NCBI RefSeq assembly: GCF_001612635.1 | Contig: NZ_BDAV01000013.1 | Location: forward strand, 186,001 to 250,000 | Reading direction: 5' to 3' | DNA length: 64,000 bases | Source of the DNA: Nocardia africana NBRC 100379 | Lineage (GTDB): Bacteria > Actinomycetota > Actinomycetes > Mycobacteriales > Mycobacteriaceae | In this document: positions 32,207 to 44,153 of the stretch, one piece after another | How the letters are laid out: the number at the start of each line of letters is the position of its first letter | Position numbering within the stretch: the first letter of the stretch is position 1 | Notes under the pieces: model-generated | Databases searched by the model: none | What the model was told of the DNA's origin: nothing | Seen by the model: the letters and a program-made list of their open reading frames with translations, nothing else | Made by a program: the position numbers and the translations under genes

Positions 32207-33750
32207 TCGATCCCGTCCTGATCGTGGGCGGTGGTCTGACCGGCCTGACCGCCGCCTTGTTCCTGCGGCATCAGGGCGTACCGTCGGTGCTTGTCGAGCG
32301 CCGGCCCACCACCTCGGCCCAGCCGAAAGCCCGGCGGATCAACATCCGCACGATGGAGCTGTTCCGGCAGATCGGAATCGCCGCGGCCGTCGAGGACGCC
32401 GCACGCGGACTCTCGGCACATCAGGCGATGGCAGCGGGGCCGACGCTGGCCCGGGCCGAGCGGTTGCCGTTCACCTTCCCGGGCGGGCTGCCGGACTGGG
32501 ATGCGATCACGCCCGCGGCAGCGTGTCTGTGCGCGCAGGATCTGCTGGAGCCCACCCTGCGTGGCCTGGCGGAGGCGCGCGGCTGCGATATCCGCTTCGG
32601 TGTCGAATGCGTCGACGTCACCGAGGACGCCGTGGGTCTCACCGCGACCCTGCGCACGGGCCCGGATCGCGTCGACACTGTGCGGGCGTCGTACCTCATC
32701 GCCGCCGACGGTGCGCACAGCCCGATTCGCGAGCGACTGACTATCGGCCGCCACGGCCGCGGCACCCTCGGCCGCGCGGTGAACGTGTACTTCCGCGCGG
32801 ATCTGACGGAGTTGGTGCGGGACCGTGAATTCAACCTGTGCCAGATCGAGAACGCCCGCATCCCCGGCGCTTTCGCCTCGGTGGACGGCTCACACCGATG
32901 GATCTTCACCAGTTCGGCGGAGGTCGACCGCCCCGCCGACGGGTGGCCGGAACTGCTGCGGGAAGCCATCGGGGTCCCCGATATCGATGTGGAGGTGCTT
33001 AGCGTATTGCCCTGGGAGCCGGGCATGTTCATCGCCGACACGTTCCGGTCGGGCCGGGTGTTCCTGGCCGGCGACGCGGCACACGTGATGCCGCCGTACG
33101 CGGCCGCGGGTGCCAATACCGGCATCCAGGACGGCCACAATCTGGCGTGGAAACTGGCGCTGGTGCTGCGCGGCGCGGCGCCGGCGCAGTTGCTCGACAG
33201 CTACGACCGCGAGCGCCGCCCCATCGGCCGGTACATCGCCGACCAATCCAGTATCCGAACCGCGAACCTGCGCACCATGACTCGCGAATCCACCGACGGC
33301 ACACCGCTCGCCGACCCGATCGCCCTCGTCCTCGGCACTCGCTATCCCGCGGGCGCGCTCGTCGACGACGGCAGTGCGCACACCATGGACCATCTGGATC
33401 TCACCGGACAGCCCGGTACCCGGCTGCCCCACCGCTACCTCGCCGACGGCCGTTCCACCCTCGATCTGATCGGAACTACGTTCACACTGCTGGTCGGTCC
33501 GGATGCGCCGGACTGGACCCCCGGCGCGCTCCCCGCCGACATCGTGCGCATGGACCGGTCGTGGTGTGCCACGGTCGGTTCGACCACGACGGGTGCATTG
33601 CTGGTCCGCCCGGACCAGGTGATCGCGTGGCGAACCCCGGCCGCGCCGGAGGATTTCGCCGCCGCCTTCCGGTCGGTTTGGACCCGCATCATCCACGGCA
33701 CCGACCACGCTCCCGATTCCGCCGCGGCCGCGATCCACCCGCACCCTTGA
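32191..33750 (+). CDS. FAD-dependent aromatic monooxygenase (PHBH/RdmE type)
   Basis: 519 aa. FAD-binding GxGxxG lies at the N-terminus (LIVGGGLTGLTAALFL), the DG motif is in LIAADGAHSPIRERL, and the ribityl-binding GD motif is in FLAGDAAHVMPPYAAAGANT. The C-terminal thioredoxin-like domain (LTGQPGTRLPHRYL, FTLLVGPD) is typical of phenol/polyketide hydroxylases. It uses NAD(P)H and O2. No Shine-Dalgarno precedes the ATG; in-frame GTGs at 32173 and 32188 exist, and translation may be leaderless. The adjacent TetR likely controls it. Confidence 0.93.
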   Translation: MYNVHVDPVLIVGGGLTGLTAALFLRHQGVPSVLVERRPTTSAQPKARRINIRTMELFRQIGIAAAVEDAARGLSAHQAMAAGPTLARAERLPFTFPGGLPDWDAITPAAACLCAQDLLEPTLRGLAEARGCDIRFGVECVDVTEDAVGLTATLRTGPDRVDTVRASYLIAADGAHSPIRERLTIGRHGRGTLGRAVNVYFRADLTELVRDREFNLCQIENARIPGAFASVDGSHRWIFTSSAEVDRPADGWPELLREAIGVPDIDVEVLSVLPWEPGMFIADTFRSGRVFLAGDAAHVMPPYAAAGANTGIQDGHNLAWKLALVLRGAAPAQLLDSYDRERRPIGRYIADQSSIRTANLRTMTRESTDGTPLADPIALVLGTRYPAGALVDDGSAHTMDHLDLTGQPGTRLPHRYLADGRSTLDLIGTTFTLLVGPDAPDWTPGALPADIVRMDRSWCATVGSTTTGALLVRPDQVIAWRTPAAPEDFAAAFRSVWTRIIHGTDHAPDSAAAAIHPHP

Positions 33751-33814
33751 CCTCGAGTTACGTTGAGCTCCTAGGTTGGCTGTAGCCGAAGCGACGACGA
33801 CACAGGAGACAGCC

Positions 33815-34249
33815 ATGACACACCGCCCCGCCCTCGATGATCCCGCGGCCCGCACCACGGCACAGCGGGTGGCCGCCGAATTCGCCGCGGAACTGCAACG
33901 CGCGGGCGAGGCCGGTGACGCCGATCTCTACGACCACTCCTTCGCCGCGGATGTGCTGTGGGGCAGCCCGTTCGGCGCCACCGTCGTCGGCTACGACCAG
34001 CTCAATCCGATTCACCACCGCCTGATGACCGGACAGGTGGCGCCGCCCTCGACTTTCGAGGTGGTCGCCGCGACCACGCCGGCGCCGGGGGTGGTGGTGG
34101 CCCAGATCCGCAGGCAGGCCGACGATCCCGGCGGTTTCTCCGAGACGGCCATGTACGTGCTGGTCGAGCGGGACGGGCGGTGGTGGCTCGCGGCCGCCCA
34201 GAACACCCCGTTCCAGCCGGAGAAGTCGCCCTTGCGGCGCACGGCGTAG
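33815..34249 (+). CDS. SnoaL-like / DUF4440-type NTF2-fold protein
   Basis: 144 aa from the ATG at 33815, preceded by AGGAG. The pattern ADLYDHSFAADVLWGSPFGATVVGYDQL plus a C-terminal MYVLVERDGRWWLAAAQNTPF strand (each read in parts) fits SgcJ/EcaC-type NTF2-like proteins, which act as small-molecule isomerases, cyclases or hydratases or are uncharacterised. It is 64 bp after the monooxygenase and could be in the same unit. Function not assignable. Confidence 0.85.
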   Translation: MTHRPALDDPAARTTAQRVAAEFAAELQRAGEAGDADLYDHSFAADVLWGSPFGATVVGYDQLNPIHHRLMTGQVAPPSTFEVVAATTPAPGVVVAQIRRQADDPGGFSETAMYVLVERDGRWWLAAAQNTPFQPEKSPLRRTA

Positions 34250-34255
34250 CCGTCG

Positions 34256-35080
34256 TCAGTCGGCAGCGCCGAAGACGAACCTCGGGAAATCGGCGACCGG
34301 CCGGTAGCCGATCTCCTGATAGATCTTGTTGGAGGTCGGGTTGGCGAGGTCGGCGAACAGGCACACCTGGGAGTCGCTGTCGCGCAGCACTTTCGACACC
34401 TGCGCGGTGGCGGCGGCAGCGTATCCGCGGCGACGGAATTCGGGAGGCGTGTAGACCGGCCCGATCCGGGTCCAGCCGTATGCGCGGCGCTGATGGGCGA
34501 CCACGCTGACCGGCACCCCCTCGTCCTCCCACAGCCACCACTGCCCGGCGGCGATCCGATCGGGCACCGCACGCGGATCGGGGCCGATATCCTCTTCGCG
34601 ACGCATGCGCTCGGCCAGGTGAACGCACACCTCGATATCGGATTCGCCGGCGCGGCGGGCGAGGCCGGGCACGGCGGGGATGCGCAACTCCCCGAGTCGA
34701 TAGAGCCGGGTCGTCCACTGCCGCCGAAAGGTGGTGCCGGACAGTCGTTGCCAGTGCATCGCGAATTCCGATGCGGAATGCGGCTCTCCCTCGACCGCGA
34801 CGGTGGCCGGGTCACGTCCGAACAGCGCCGCGGCCAACTTCTCCAGTGCCGCAGCGGGAATGTCACCCAGGTAGGCGCCGTGCCCGGGGGTATTCATGGC
34901 GACGCCCAGCACCGCGTCGCCGTCGCAGACCATGGCGAAGACCGGTTCGATCGTCATCGCCCCGGCCGCGCGGGTGCGGACCATCGTCGCAATGACGGTG
35001 TGCCGCAGCGGCTCTCGAGCCAGGCAGTGCCCGGCGCGGGCATGAAGCTCGAACGGGTCCGTGGTCAGCTCGATCCGCAT
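34256..35080 (-). CDS. GNAT family N-acetyltransferase
   Basis: 274 aa, longer than a single GNAT domain. The N-terminal half is a divergent GNAT-like extension. The C-terminal half contains the acetyl-CoA-binding motif YTPPEFRRRGYAAAATAQV (V/I-x-x-x-x-R-R-x-G-Y/A type), then LFADLANPTSNKIYQEIGYRPV, the usual beta6-alpha4 region. It transfers an acetyl group to an unknown amine. It is convergent with the SnoaL-like gene with only 6 bp between stops. Confidence 0.88.
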   Translation of the reverse strand: MRIELTTDPFELHARAGHCLAREPLRHTVIATMVRTRAAGAMTIEPVFAMVCDGDAVLGVAMNTPGHGAYLGDIPAAALEKLAAALFGRDPATVAVEGEPHSASEFAMHWQRLSGTTFRRQWTTRLYRLGELRIPAVPGLARRAGESDIEVCVHLAERMRREEDIGPDPRAVPDRIAAGQWWLWEDEGVPVSVVAHQRRAYGWTRIGPVYTPPEFRRRGYAAAATAQVSKVLRDSDSQVCLFADLANPTSNKIYQEIGYRPVADFPRFVFGAAD

Positions 35081-35142
35081 GCCGCCCAACGGTAGGCCCC
35101 TCGGAGCACGTCTCCCACCGATTTTTCACGACAGGGCGATTC

Positions 35143-35394
35143 TCAGGCCGATTGTTGCCCGTCGGCGCGAAGTTTCAGCAGAACCAGACCGGCCGTGCAG
35201 GCCAGAATCAGTCCGGCAACGGTGATTTCGACACGAAGGCCCGCGATGCCGAGCACCGCACCGACCAATCCGCCGAGGAAGATCAGCCATGCCGCGATGC
35301 GGGAGGTGATCGTCCAGGCGCTGCGTCCGGATTCGGCGGCAGCCGAATCACCTTGCGACACCGCGCGCGTGGGGGATGTCGAATAAGCTCCCAT
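35143..35394 (-). CDS. Small two-helix membrane protein
   Basis: 83 aa from the ATG at 35394, five bases after CGAGGAG. A ~30-residue polar N-terminus is followed by two membrane helices, AAWLIFLGGLVGAVLGIAGL and ITVAGLILACTAGLVLLKL, with a short polar end. No family is recognised. Its upstream region (35395-35678) is AT-richer than its surroundings. Confidence 0.65.
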   Translation of the reverse strand: MGAYSTSPTRAVSQGDSAAAESGRSAWTITSRIAAWLIFLGGLVGAVLGIAGLRVEITVAGLILACTAGLVLLKLRADGQQSA

Positions 35395-35678
35395 CACTAC
35401 TCCTCGATGACGCCCACCGAGATTGTCGAAACGTCCGTTTCACCCGGTAAATAACACGCGTCGCACATGTAACTTCGCTCACACGGTACGTGCCCGTCAC
35501 CGAATCTCCACGCGACACGTGCCCGCGACACGCTGAACGTAACTACTTCGTTATGTGAAGTATTGGCTTTTCACGTTACCGTCCGGTATTTTGCGGAGCG
35601 ACCGGCGTGCCTGGCCCCGGGTGCGGCTCTCGGTTACTGTGAGGCCACTCGGAAACAGTTTGAGGGAGCACCACATCC
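35395..35678. promoter_or_regulatory. AT-richer divergent intergenic region
   Basis: 284 bp between divergent small membrane-protein and lipoprotein genes. The stretch 35430-35600 is clearly lower in GC than the genes and contains an ACTTC/GAAGT inverted pair near 35543-35560. It is a probable promoter zone for both; nothing else is recognised. Confidence 0.4.
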
Positions 35679-36218
35679 ATGGACGACAGGGCGAGCACGG
35701 GGGATCGCGCCGATGAGGAGACCCCGGGCCGCCTGAACATGAAGGTCGCGGGTCCCGCGATGGCCGCCGGTGCGGTATCGCTGGGTTTGGTGTTGATCGG
35801 GGCCTGCGGGATCGGCCACAAGGACGTCTACGTCGCCCCGCCGCCGCTCGCCGCGGATCTGCAGGTGGCCACCACCCCGATCACGCGCAGCGGCACCACC
35901 ACCACCCCCGCGGTGATCATTCCGCCCTCCCCCACCTGGCGCGTCGCGGCGAATACGCCGGCCCGGCGCACCACCTCCGCGACGTCGACCAGCACCACGA
36001 CCGAGGCCGACCCGAGCTACACGGCGTTCGCACCGCCCGCGCCGACCACCACCACACAGACTCCCGCCCCGACCACGGAGCCTTCCGCCGCCGAACCCTC
36101 CGCCGATTCCGAGTCCCCGACGACCACGCGGCCACATCACACGCCGCGCACGGTCGAGGAATCGGAACCGACGACCGATTCCTACCTCGCGCCGACCACC
36201 GGGGACGCCGGCAACTGA
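35679..36218 (+). CDS. Putative lipoprotein with Thr/Pro-rich tail
   Basis: 179 aa. An unusually long charged n-region (about 22 residues) is followed by a hydrophobic segment (VAGPAMAAGAVSLGLVLI) ending in a lipobox-like IGAC, so Cys43 could be lipidated. The mature part is Thr/Ser/Pro/Ala-rich low complexity (TTTPAVIIPP, TTTTQTPAPTTEPS) with no recognisable domain. This composition is typical of surface-exposed, possibly O-mannosylated actinobacterial proteins (inference). The alternative reading is a single-pass type II membrane protein. Confidence 0.7.
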   Translation: MDDRASTGDRADEETPGRLNMKVAGPAMAAGAVSLGLVLIGACGIGHKDVYVAPPPLAADLQVATTPITRSGTTTTPAVIIPPSPTWRVAANTPARRTTSATSTSTTTEADPSYTAFAPPAPTTTTQTPAPTTEPSAAEPSADSESPTTTRPHHTPRTVEESEPTTDSYLAPTTGDAGN

Positions 36219-36233
36219 TCGGCACATCGAAAA

Positions 36234-36272
36234 GGGTGGCGGCCGCGCTGGTTCGCGACGACCACCACCCTC
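36234..36272. terminator. Candidate bidirectional terminator
   Basis: AGGGTGG (36234-36240) pairs with CCACCCT (36266-36272) around a GC-rich 25-nt loop, between convergent lipoprotein and acyl-CoA dehydrogenase genes. Confidence 0.4.
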
Positions 36273-36293
36273 ACCGGTGACCCGGCGTGCGGA

Positions 36294-37427
36294 TCAGAGT
36301 TCGACCAGGCCGTAGTCTCCGACCCGGTTGCTCAGCACACCCAGATGTTCGCGGCGGCCACCGAAGGTCTGGTCCACGGCGGTGAGCCGGGCGACGTAGT
36401 GGCTGACCGGATATTCGGTGGTGATACCGATTCCGCCGTGCATCTGCACCGCTTCCTGCCCGATGTGGCGGGCGCCGCGGCCGACCTGGAGGCGGGCCCG
36501 CGACAGCGCGATCGGATCGACCGTGCCCTCGGCCAGCGAGGCGGTCGCGTAGAAGCTCATGCTGCGAGCCAGTTCCATCGCGACGTACATATCGGCGGCG
36601 CGCTGAGTCAGGGTCTGGAACTTCGAGAGCGTGACCCCGAACTGCTTGCGCGTCTTCAGATATTCGGTGGTCAGCCGCAACGCCTCACCCATCGCGCCGA
36701 TCGACTCCGCGCACAGGCTCGCCTGAGCCGTCGCGATGGCGGTGGCGACGGCCTCGGTGACATCGCCGGCCTCGGCCGCGCCGAGCAGTTCGGCCGGGGC
36801 CGAGGCGAATTCGATCTGCGCACCGCGGCGTTCGTCGAACGTGCGGTAGGCCGTGCGGGTCACCCCGTCGGCATCGGCGGCCACCAGGAACACCCGCAGC
36901 ACACCGTCGGGCCCGAGCGCGGTGACGAGCAGCTCGTCGGCGCAATCACCGTGCGGCACCCGGCTTTTCACACCGGAGAGCCGGTAGCCGTCGCCGTCCG
37001 CGGTGGCCGTGGTCGCCACCGCGAGATCCGGCCAGCGCGAACCGGCCTCCTCGTGGGCGAAGGCCAGCAGCCGGGACCCGCCGGCCACCTCGGGCAGAAT
37101 CCGCTGCCGCTGGTCTGCGGTGCCCAGGGAGGCGACGAGACCACCGGGCAGCAGGACCGCGTCCAGCAGCGGTTCCGGGGCGAGGCGGCGGCCGACCTCC
37201 TCCATGACGACCATCGTCTCCACGGGGCCCGCGCCGACTCCGCCGTCCTCCTCGCTGAAAGACAGTCCCAGGACACCCAATTCGGCCAGCTGCGCCCACA
37301 CGTCGCGACTCCAGCCGAGTTCGGTGTCGAGCACCTTCAGCCGGCTCTCCGGGTCGTAGGCACGGGCCAGCAGATCACGCACCGTCTCACCCAGCATGAC
37401 CTGTTCATCGGTCAATTCGAAATCCAT
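36294..37427 (-). CDS. Acyl-CoA dehydrogenase, subunit-like (FadE)
   Basis: 377 aa. Standard ACAD architecture: N-terminal helical domain (EQVMLGETVRDLLARAYDP), middle beta domain and C-terminal helical bundle (TEYLKTRKQFGVTLSKFQTLTQRAADMYV, MHGGIGITTEYPVSHYV, in parts). The middle domain is more divergent than in its neighbour. Nine bp separate it from the second ACAD gene upstream. Adjacent unequal FadE pairs commonly form alpha2beta2 enzymes in actinobacteria that act on steroid side chains or unusual acyl-CoAs. Confidence 0.9.
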   Translation of the reverse strand: MDFELTDEQVMLGETVRDLLARAYDPESRLKVLDTELGWSRDVWAQLAELGVLGLSFSEEDGGVGAGPVETMVVMEEVGRRLAPEPLLDAVLLPGGLVASLGTADQRQRILPEVAGGSRLLAFAHEEAGSRWPDLAVATTATADGDGYRLSGVKSRVPHGDCADELLVTALGPDGVLRVFLVAADADGVTRTAYRTFDERRGAQIEFASAPAELLGAAEAGDVTEAVATAIATAQASLCAESIGAMGEALRLTTEYLKTRKQFGVTLSKFQTLTQRAADMYVAMELARSMSFYATASLAEGTVDPIALSRARLQVGRGARHIGQEAVQMHGGIGITTEYPVSHYVARLTAVDQTFGGRREHLGVLSNRVGDYGLVEL

Positions 37428-37436
37428 GGCAGCGCC

Positions 37437-38609
<1,173 letters not shown>

Positions 38610-38992
38610 GGGCATCTCCCACCATATTTCGTAGGTCCGAATCGAATCTACGCCTCGAATCGAACCGGTCGTCGACCGGATCATAAACGACGAATCGCGC
38701 ACGATGCCGCGATCCCGAGCGGCCCGGTTCGACCGCCGGTGCGCCGGAACCTTTAGGTTGCGGCGAAATGGCCGTACCCTGCGCAATTCGCCGCATACGG
38801 ATTAAGTTAATACTAATTCGCATGCATTCCGTCGAATTCCCCACGACGGGAAACACGCTCGGCGATCGGCGCCGCGTCATCGGCCGAGGGCCCCATTTTG
38901 CCGTTCCGGCAAGTTTTCTTGCCGCCTTCCTCGGCCACTGGTGATCCTGGGACCAGGCGCCGACGCGGCGCCCCCGAGCGACGAGGAGTCTC
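38610..38992. promoter_or_regulatory. Divergent intergenic region between ACAD and methyltransferase genes
   Basis: 383 bp without a gene. An AT-rich island (about 38800-38835, with ATTAAGTTAATACTAAT) is the probable promoter/operator zone for the acyl-CoA dehydrogenase unit, resembling loosely palindromic TetR-type sites. A perfect hairpin (CGGCAAG-TTTT-CTTGCCG) lies at 38907-38924, in the leader of the methyltransferase. Confidence 0.5.
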
Positions 38993-39639
38993 ATGTCCGC
39001 CACATCACCCACCGAAGCCGCAGCGTTCTGGGAGCAGCGGTATCGCGACAGCGACCGGGTCTGGAGCGGTAATCCGAATCCCCTGCTGGTGCGCGAAACC
39101 GCGGAGCTGCGCCCGGGCCGCGCACTGGATCTGGGCTGCGGCGAGGGCGCCGACGCGGTCTGGCTGGCCGGACAGGGCTGGGAGGTGACCGGCGTGGACA
39201 TCTCCCGGACCGCGCTGGAGCGCGCCGCGGCCCATGCCGAGCAGGCCGGCCTGGGCGATCGCATCTCGTGGCAGCGACACGAACTCGGGCCCACCTTCCC
39301 GGACGGCAGCTACGACCTGGTCAACGCCCAGTTCCTGCAGTCACCGGTGGCGCTGGACCAGGACGGCGTGCTCCAGCGCGCGGCCGACGCGGTGGCGCCC
39401 GGCGGTACCCTGCTCATCGTCATGCACGCCGGCTGGCCGACCTGGATGACACGCGAGGAGCATCCGTTCGACGCCGTCTTCCCCACCCTCGACGGCGTCC
39501 TGCGCGCCCTGCGCCTCGGCGACGAATGGACCGTTCGCACCTGTGAGCCGGTCGAACGCGCGCTGACCTCACCCGACGGCCGCTCCGGCACCCGGGTCGA
39601 CAATGTCTGGCGCCTCTTCCGCGCGGCCGAGGACCGTAA

Positions 39640-39643
<4 letters not shown>
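38993..39643 (+). CDS. Class I SAM-dependent methyltransferase
   Basis: 216 aa. SAM-binding motif I is LDLGCGEGADAVWLA; motif II includes VTGVDIS with the acidic residue for the ribose hydroxyls, and motif IV is YDLVNAQFL. The length and the opening AAAFWEQRYRDSDRVWSGNPNPLLV fit the thiopurine/TehB-like small-molecule methyltransferases. The start is preceded by CGAGGAG. The acceptor is unknown. Its TAG stop shares CTAG with the helicase stop on the other strand. Confidence 0.92.
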
Positions 39644-41490
<1,847 letters not shown>

Positions 41491-41554
41491 ATTGACCAGC
41501 AGTTTAATGCCTTGCGGTGGCCGCCCGGACCATCGGGCCAATACGGTGAGACCT

Positions 41555-42679
41555 ATGCAACCGCAGCAGCCGCCCTCGCGCGCCGTTCCGGAATCCGCCG
41601 AACCCCTGCGGCCCACCGCATCTGCGCCCGCCGAGCCGGATTCTCCCGGCGGCGCCGGAGCACCCGTGAGTGACGAATCCGACACCGCCGGCGCACCCGG
41701 AATCGGCCGCGCGCACACCGCTGATCCGATCGGCAGCCCCGTCCCGATCGTGATCACCTACTCGACCACCGCGGAGGCCGGACGGCCCGCGCCCGCGGTG
41801 CCCGGTGGACTCGAATCCCGGCCCGCCGCCCGGCCGGCACCCGCCCCGGCTCCGGCGCAGGCGGTCGACATCGCGGTCGTGCAGTTCGGGCCGCATACCG
41901 ACAAGGCCGCCAATCTCGCCGCGCTGCGCGACCATATTCGCGCCGCCGCCGAGCACGGCGCGAAAGTGGTTGTCGCTCCGGAATATTCGATGTTCGCGGT
42001 GAAGCGGCTGGACGAACGGGTGGTGGCGGCGGCCGAACCGATCACCGGCCCGTGGGCGAGCGAATTACGCGGGCTCGCCGCCGAATTCGGGGTGCACGTG
42101 GTCGCCGGCGTCGTCGAGGCGCCGGGCGGTCAGATCACCGATCGGATCTACAACACGCTGATCGCGGCCGGTCCCGATGCCGAGTTCGCGGCGATCTACC
42201 GCAAGGTGCACCTGTACGACGCGTTCGGATTCCGTGAATCGGACGTGGTCGCTCCGGGGCCGATCGAGGATCCCGCCACGTTCACCGTCGACGGCGTCAC
42301 CTTCGGCCTGCAGACCTGCTTCGACCTGCGCTTTCCGGAGGGCTGCCGCCGGGTGGCGGCCGCGGGTGCGCAGGTGTTACTCCTTCCCGCGCAATGGATT
42401 CCGGGCCCGGGCAAGCTCGATCAGTGGACCACGCTGCTGCGGGCCCGCGCCATCGAGAACACGGTCTACGTGGCCGCCGCGGACCACTGCGCCCCGCGCG
42501 GTGCGGGCGCGTCGATGATCGTCGACCCCTCCGGCAATCTGCTGGCCGAACTCGGTGATTCCCCCGGTATCGCCACCAGCCGCGTCGACCTCGATCACCT
42601 GCGGCAGATCCGCACCACCAACCCCAGCCTGAGCCTGCGCCGATTCACCGTCGAGCCACAAGTCACCGCCGAGCCATAG
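41555..42679 (+). CDS. Carbon-nitrogen hydrolase (nitrilase/omega-amidase superfamily)
   Basis: 374 aa. The catalytic triad is visible: Glu in VVAPEYSMF, Lys in YRKVHLYDAFGFRES, Cys in LQTCFDLRFPE. The conserved domain begins only near residue 105 (VDIAVVQFGPH). The first ~100 residues are Pro/Ala-rich low complexity, unusual for a ~270-aa family, so the true start may lie further inside. It hydrolyses amide C-N bonds, possibly omega-amides. The phosphoribosyltransferase follows after 13 bp and is probably cotranscribed. Confidence 0.88.
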   Translation: MQPQQPPSRAVPESAEPLRPTASAPAEPDSPGGAGAPVSDESDTAGAPGIGRAHTADPIGSPVPIVITYSTTAEAGRPAPAVPGGLESRPAARPAPAPAPAQAVDIAVVQFGPHTDKAANLAALRDHIRAAAEHGAKVVVAPEYSMFAVKRLDERVVAAAEPITGPWASELRGLAAEFGVHVVAGVVEAPGGQITDRIYNTLIAAGPDAEFAAIYRKVHLYDAFGFRESDVVAPGPIEDPATFTVDGVTFGLQTCFDLRFPEGCRRVAAAGAQVLLLPAQWIPGPGKLDQWTTLLRARAIENTVYVAAADHCAPRGAGASMIVDPSGNLLAELGDSPGIATSRVDLDHLRQIRTTNPSLSLRRFTVEPQVTAEP

Positions 42680-42692
42680 ACTGGACGGCACC

Positions 42693-43337
42693 ATGATCTA
42701 TCCGGATCGTCGGTCGGCCGGTCGCACGCTGGGTGAGTCGCTGTCGCACCTGCGGGCGTGGCATCCCCTGGTGCTGGGACTGCCGCGTGGTGGGGTGCCG
42801 GTCGCGGCCGCCGTGCGCGAGGTCATCGGCGGGGATCTGGATGTGCTGCTCGTCCGCAAACTCGGCGTGCCGTGGCAACCCGAACTGGCGATGGGCGCGA
42901 TCGGCGAGGACGGGGTCCGGGTTCTCAACGACGATGTGGTGCGCCAGACCGGCGTGCGATCCGAACAGATCGCCGCCGTGGAGGAGGCCGAGCGCGCGGA
43001 GTTGTCGCGGCGGCAGCGGGTGGTGCGCGCGCAGGTGCCGCGGGTGCCGATCCACGATCGCGCGGTGGTGATCGTCGACGACGGGATGGCCACGGGCGCG
43101 ACGGTCGCCGCGGCGTGCCGCGTGGCGCAGTCGCACCGGCCACGGTGGATCACGGTGGGGGTGCCGGTGTCGTCTATCGAGGCGATGGAACGGCTGCGCG
43201 GCCTGGCGCGGGAGACGGTGTGCCCGTGGATTCCGCGCTCCCTCGGCGGAGTCGGCGGGGCGTATCGCGATTTCCATCAACTCGATGACGACGAGATGCT
43301 GGATCTGCTGCGCACGGCGCACCAGCCCGGCGGCTGA
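42693..43337 (+). CDS. Phosphoribosyltransferase-fold protein
   Basis: 214 aa. The PRPP-binding motif is VVIVDDGMATGATV (about residues 125-138), and the N-terminal loop LGLPRGGVPVAAAV matches actinobacterial/cyanobacterial type I PRTases often next to dienelactone-hydrolase or erythromycin-esterase genes. Substrate base not assignable. It is 13 bp after the nitrilase-family gene and converges on espG. Confidence 0.9.
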   Translation: MIYPDRRSAGRTLGESLSHLRAWHPLVLGLPRGGVPVAAAVREVIGGDLDVLLVRKLGVPWQPELAMGAIGEDGVRVLNDDVVRQTGVRSEQIAAVEEAERAELSRRQRVVRAQVPRVPIHDRAVVIVDDGMATGATVAAACRVAQSHRPRWITVGVPVSSIEAMERLRGLARETVCPWIPRSLGGVGGAYRDFHQLDDDEMLDLLRTAHQPGG

Positions 43338-43358
43338 GCCCGTGCAGGGCAGACGTTT

Positions 43359-44114
43359 TCACCATTCGTTGTCGTCGGCGACCACTCGTTCCGCGGCCGC
43401 GACCAGCGGGCGCAATTGCGCGGCGAAGGTTTCGGCGGTGACGCCGGCGATATCGACCTCCGCACGGGTGCGGACCGCGTAGCGGCCGTCACCAGTGACG
43501 TCGATCCAGCACAGCACGCCGAGCGGGCGCATGCTGTCGTCGGCGCGACGCGCGGAGACCACGATCTGGCCGATGCCGTCGCGGGGCTGTTTGAGCAACC
43601 GCCGCATCCGCGCCGTGGTGGAGGGGCCGGCGACCGGCACGGTCACCAGATCGCGACTGTCCTCGCGCACCCGGTCCAGCGGTGCCGTGCGGCGCGGTTC
43701 CGCCCCGGGCGGGCACTCCGGCAGCAGCGAGACCACCCGGGCCGCGAGGGTGCTGGAGTTCCCGACGAACAGCCGCACATCGCCGCCGCGGTCGGGCGCG
43801 CTGCCGTGGCGCTGGGCCGCGACCACCGTGATGTGGCCGGCGGCCGCGCCCAGCACCCGGACGGGCCGGGCCTGCCCCGCGCCGTGTTCGCCGAAGACCT
43901 CGACGCATACGGCGGGCCGGGCGAGCAGTCGCAGCGCCGCCTCCAGATCGGGGTCCACGGTGCGATCGCACCATTCGATCAGCTCCGGGAGCTGCGCGGC
44001 CCGTTCGGCGCTGTCGCGGGCGGACAATCGCACCGCGAGCGGATACGGGATCCGGTCACCGTCGATCCGTTGCCACGCCATCGCGAACTGGTCGGGCGTC
44101 AGCGTCCATTTCAC
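43359..44114 (-). CDS. EspG-family ESX secretion chaperone
   Basis: 251 aa, the usual EspG length. The pattern LTPDQFAMAWQRIDGDRIPYPL at the start and FAAQLRPLVAAAERVVAD at the end, with the GDGRYAVRTR strand, fits the EspG fold. EspG proteins bind the tips of PE/PPE heterodimers in the cytosol and target them to a specific type VII (ESX) secretion machine. It lies 39 bp downstream of a PPE-like gene on the same strand, its likely client. No ESX core genes are in the window. Confidence 0.88.
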   Translation of the reverse strand: MKWTLTPDQFAMAWQRIDGDRIPYPLAVRLSARDSAERAAQLPELIEWCDRTVDPDLEAALRLLARPAVCVEVFGEHGAGQARPVRVLGAAAGHITVVAAQRHGSAPDRGGDVRLFVGNSSTLAARVVSLLPECPPGAEPRRTAPLDRVREDSRDLVTVPVAGPSTTARMRRLLKQPRDGIGQIVVSARRADDSMRPLGVLCWIDVTGDGRYAVRTRAEVDIAGVTAETFAAQLRPLVAAAERVVADDNEW

Positions 44115-44153
44115 CGCCGCCGGCCCGCCTGGTCACCCGCCGTCACCGCGCGA

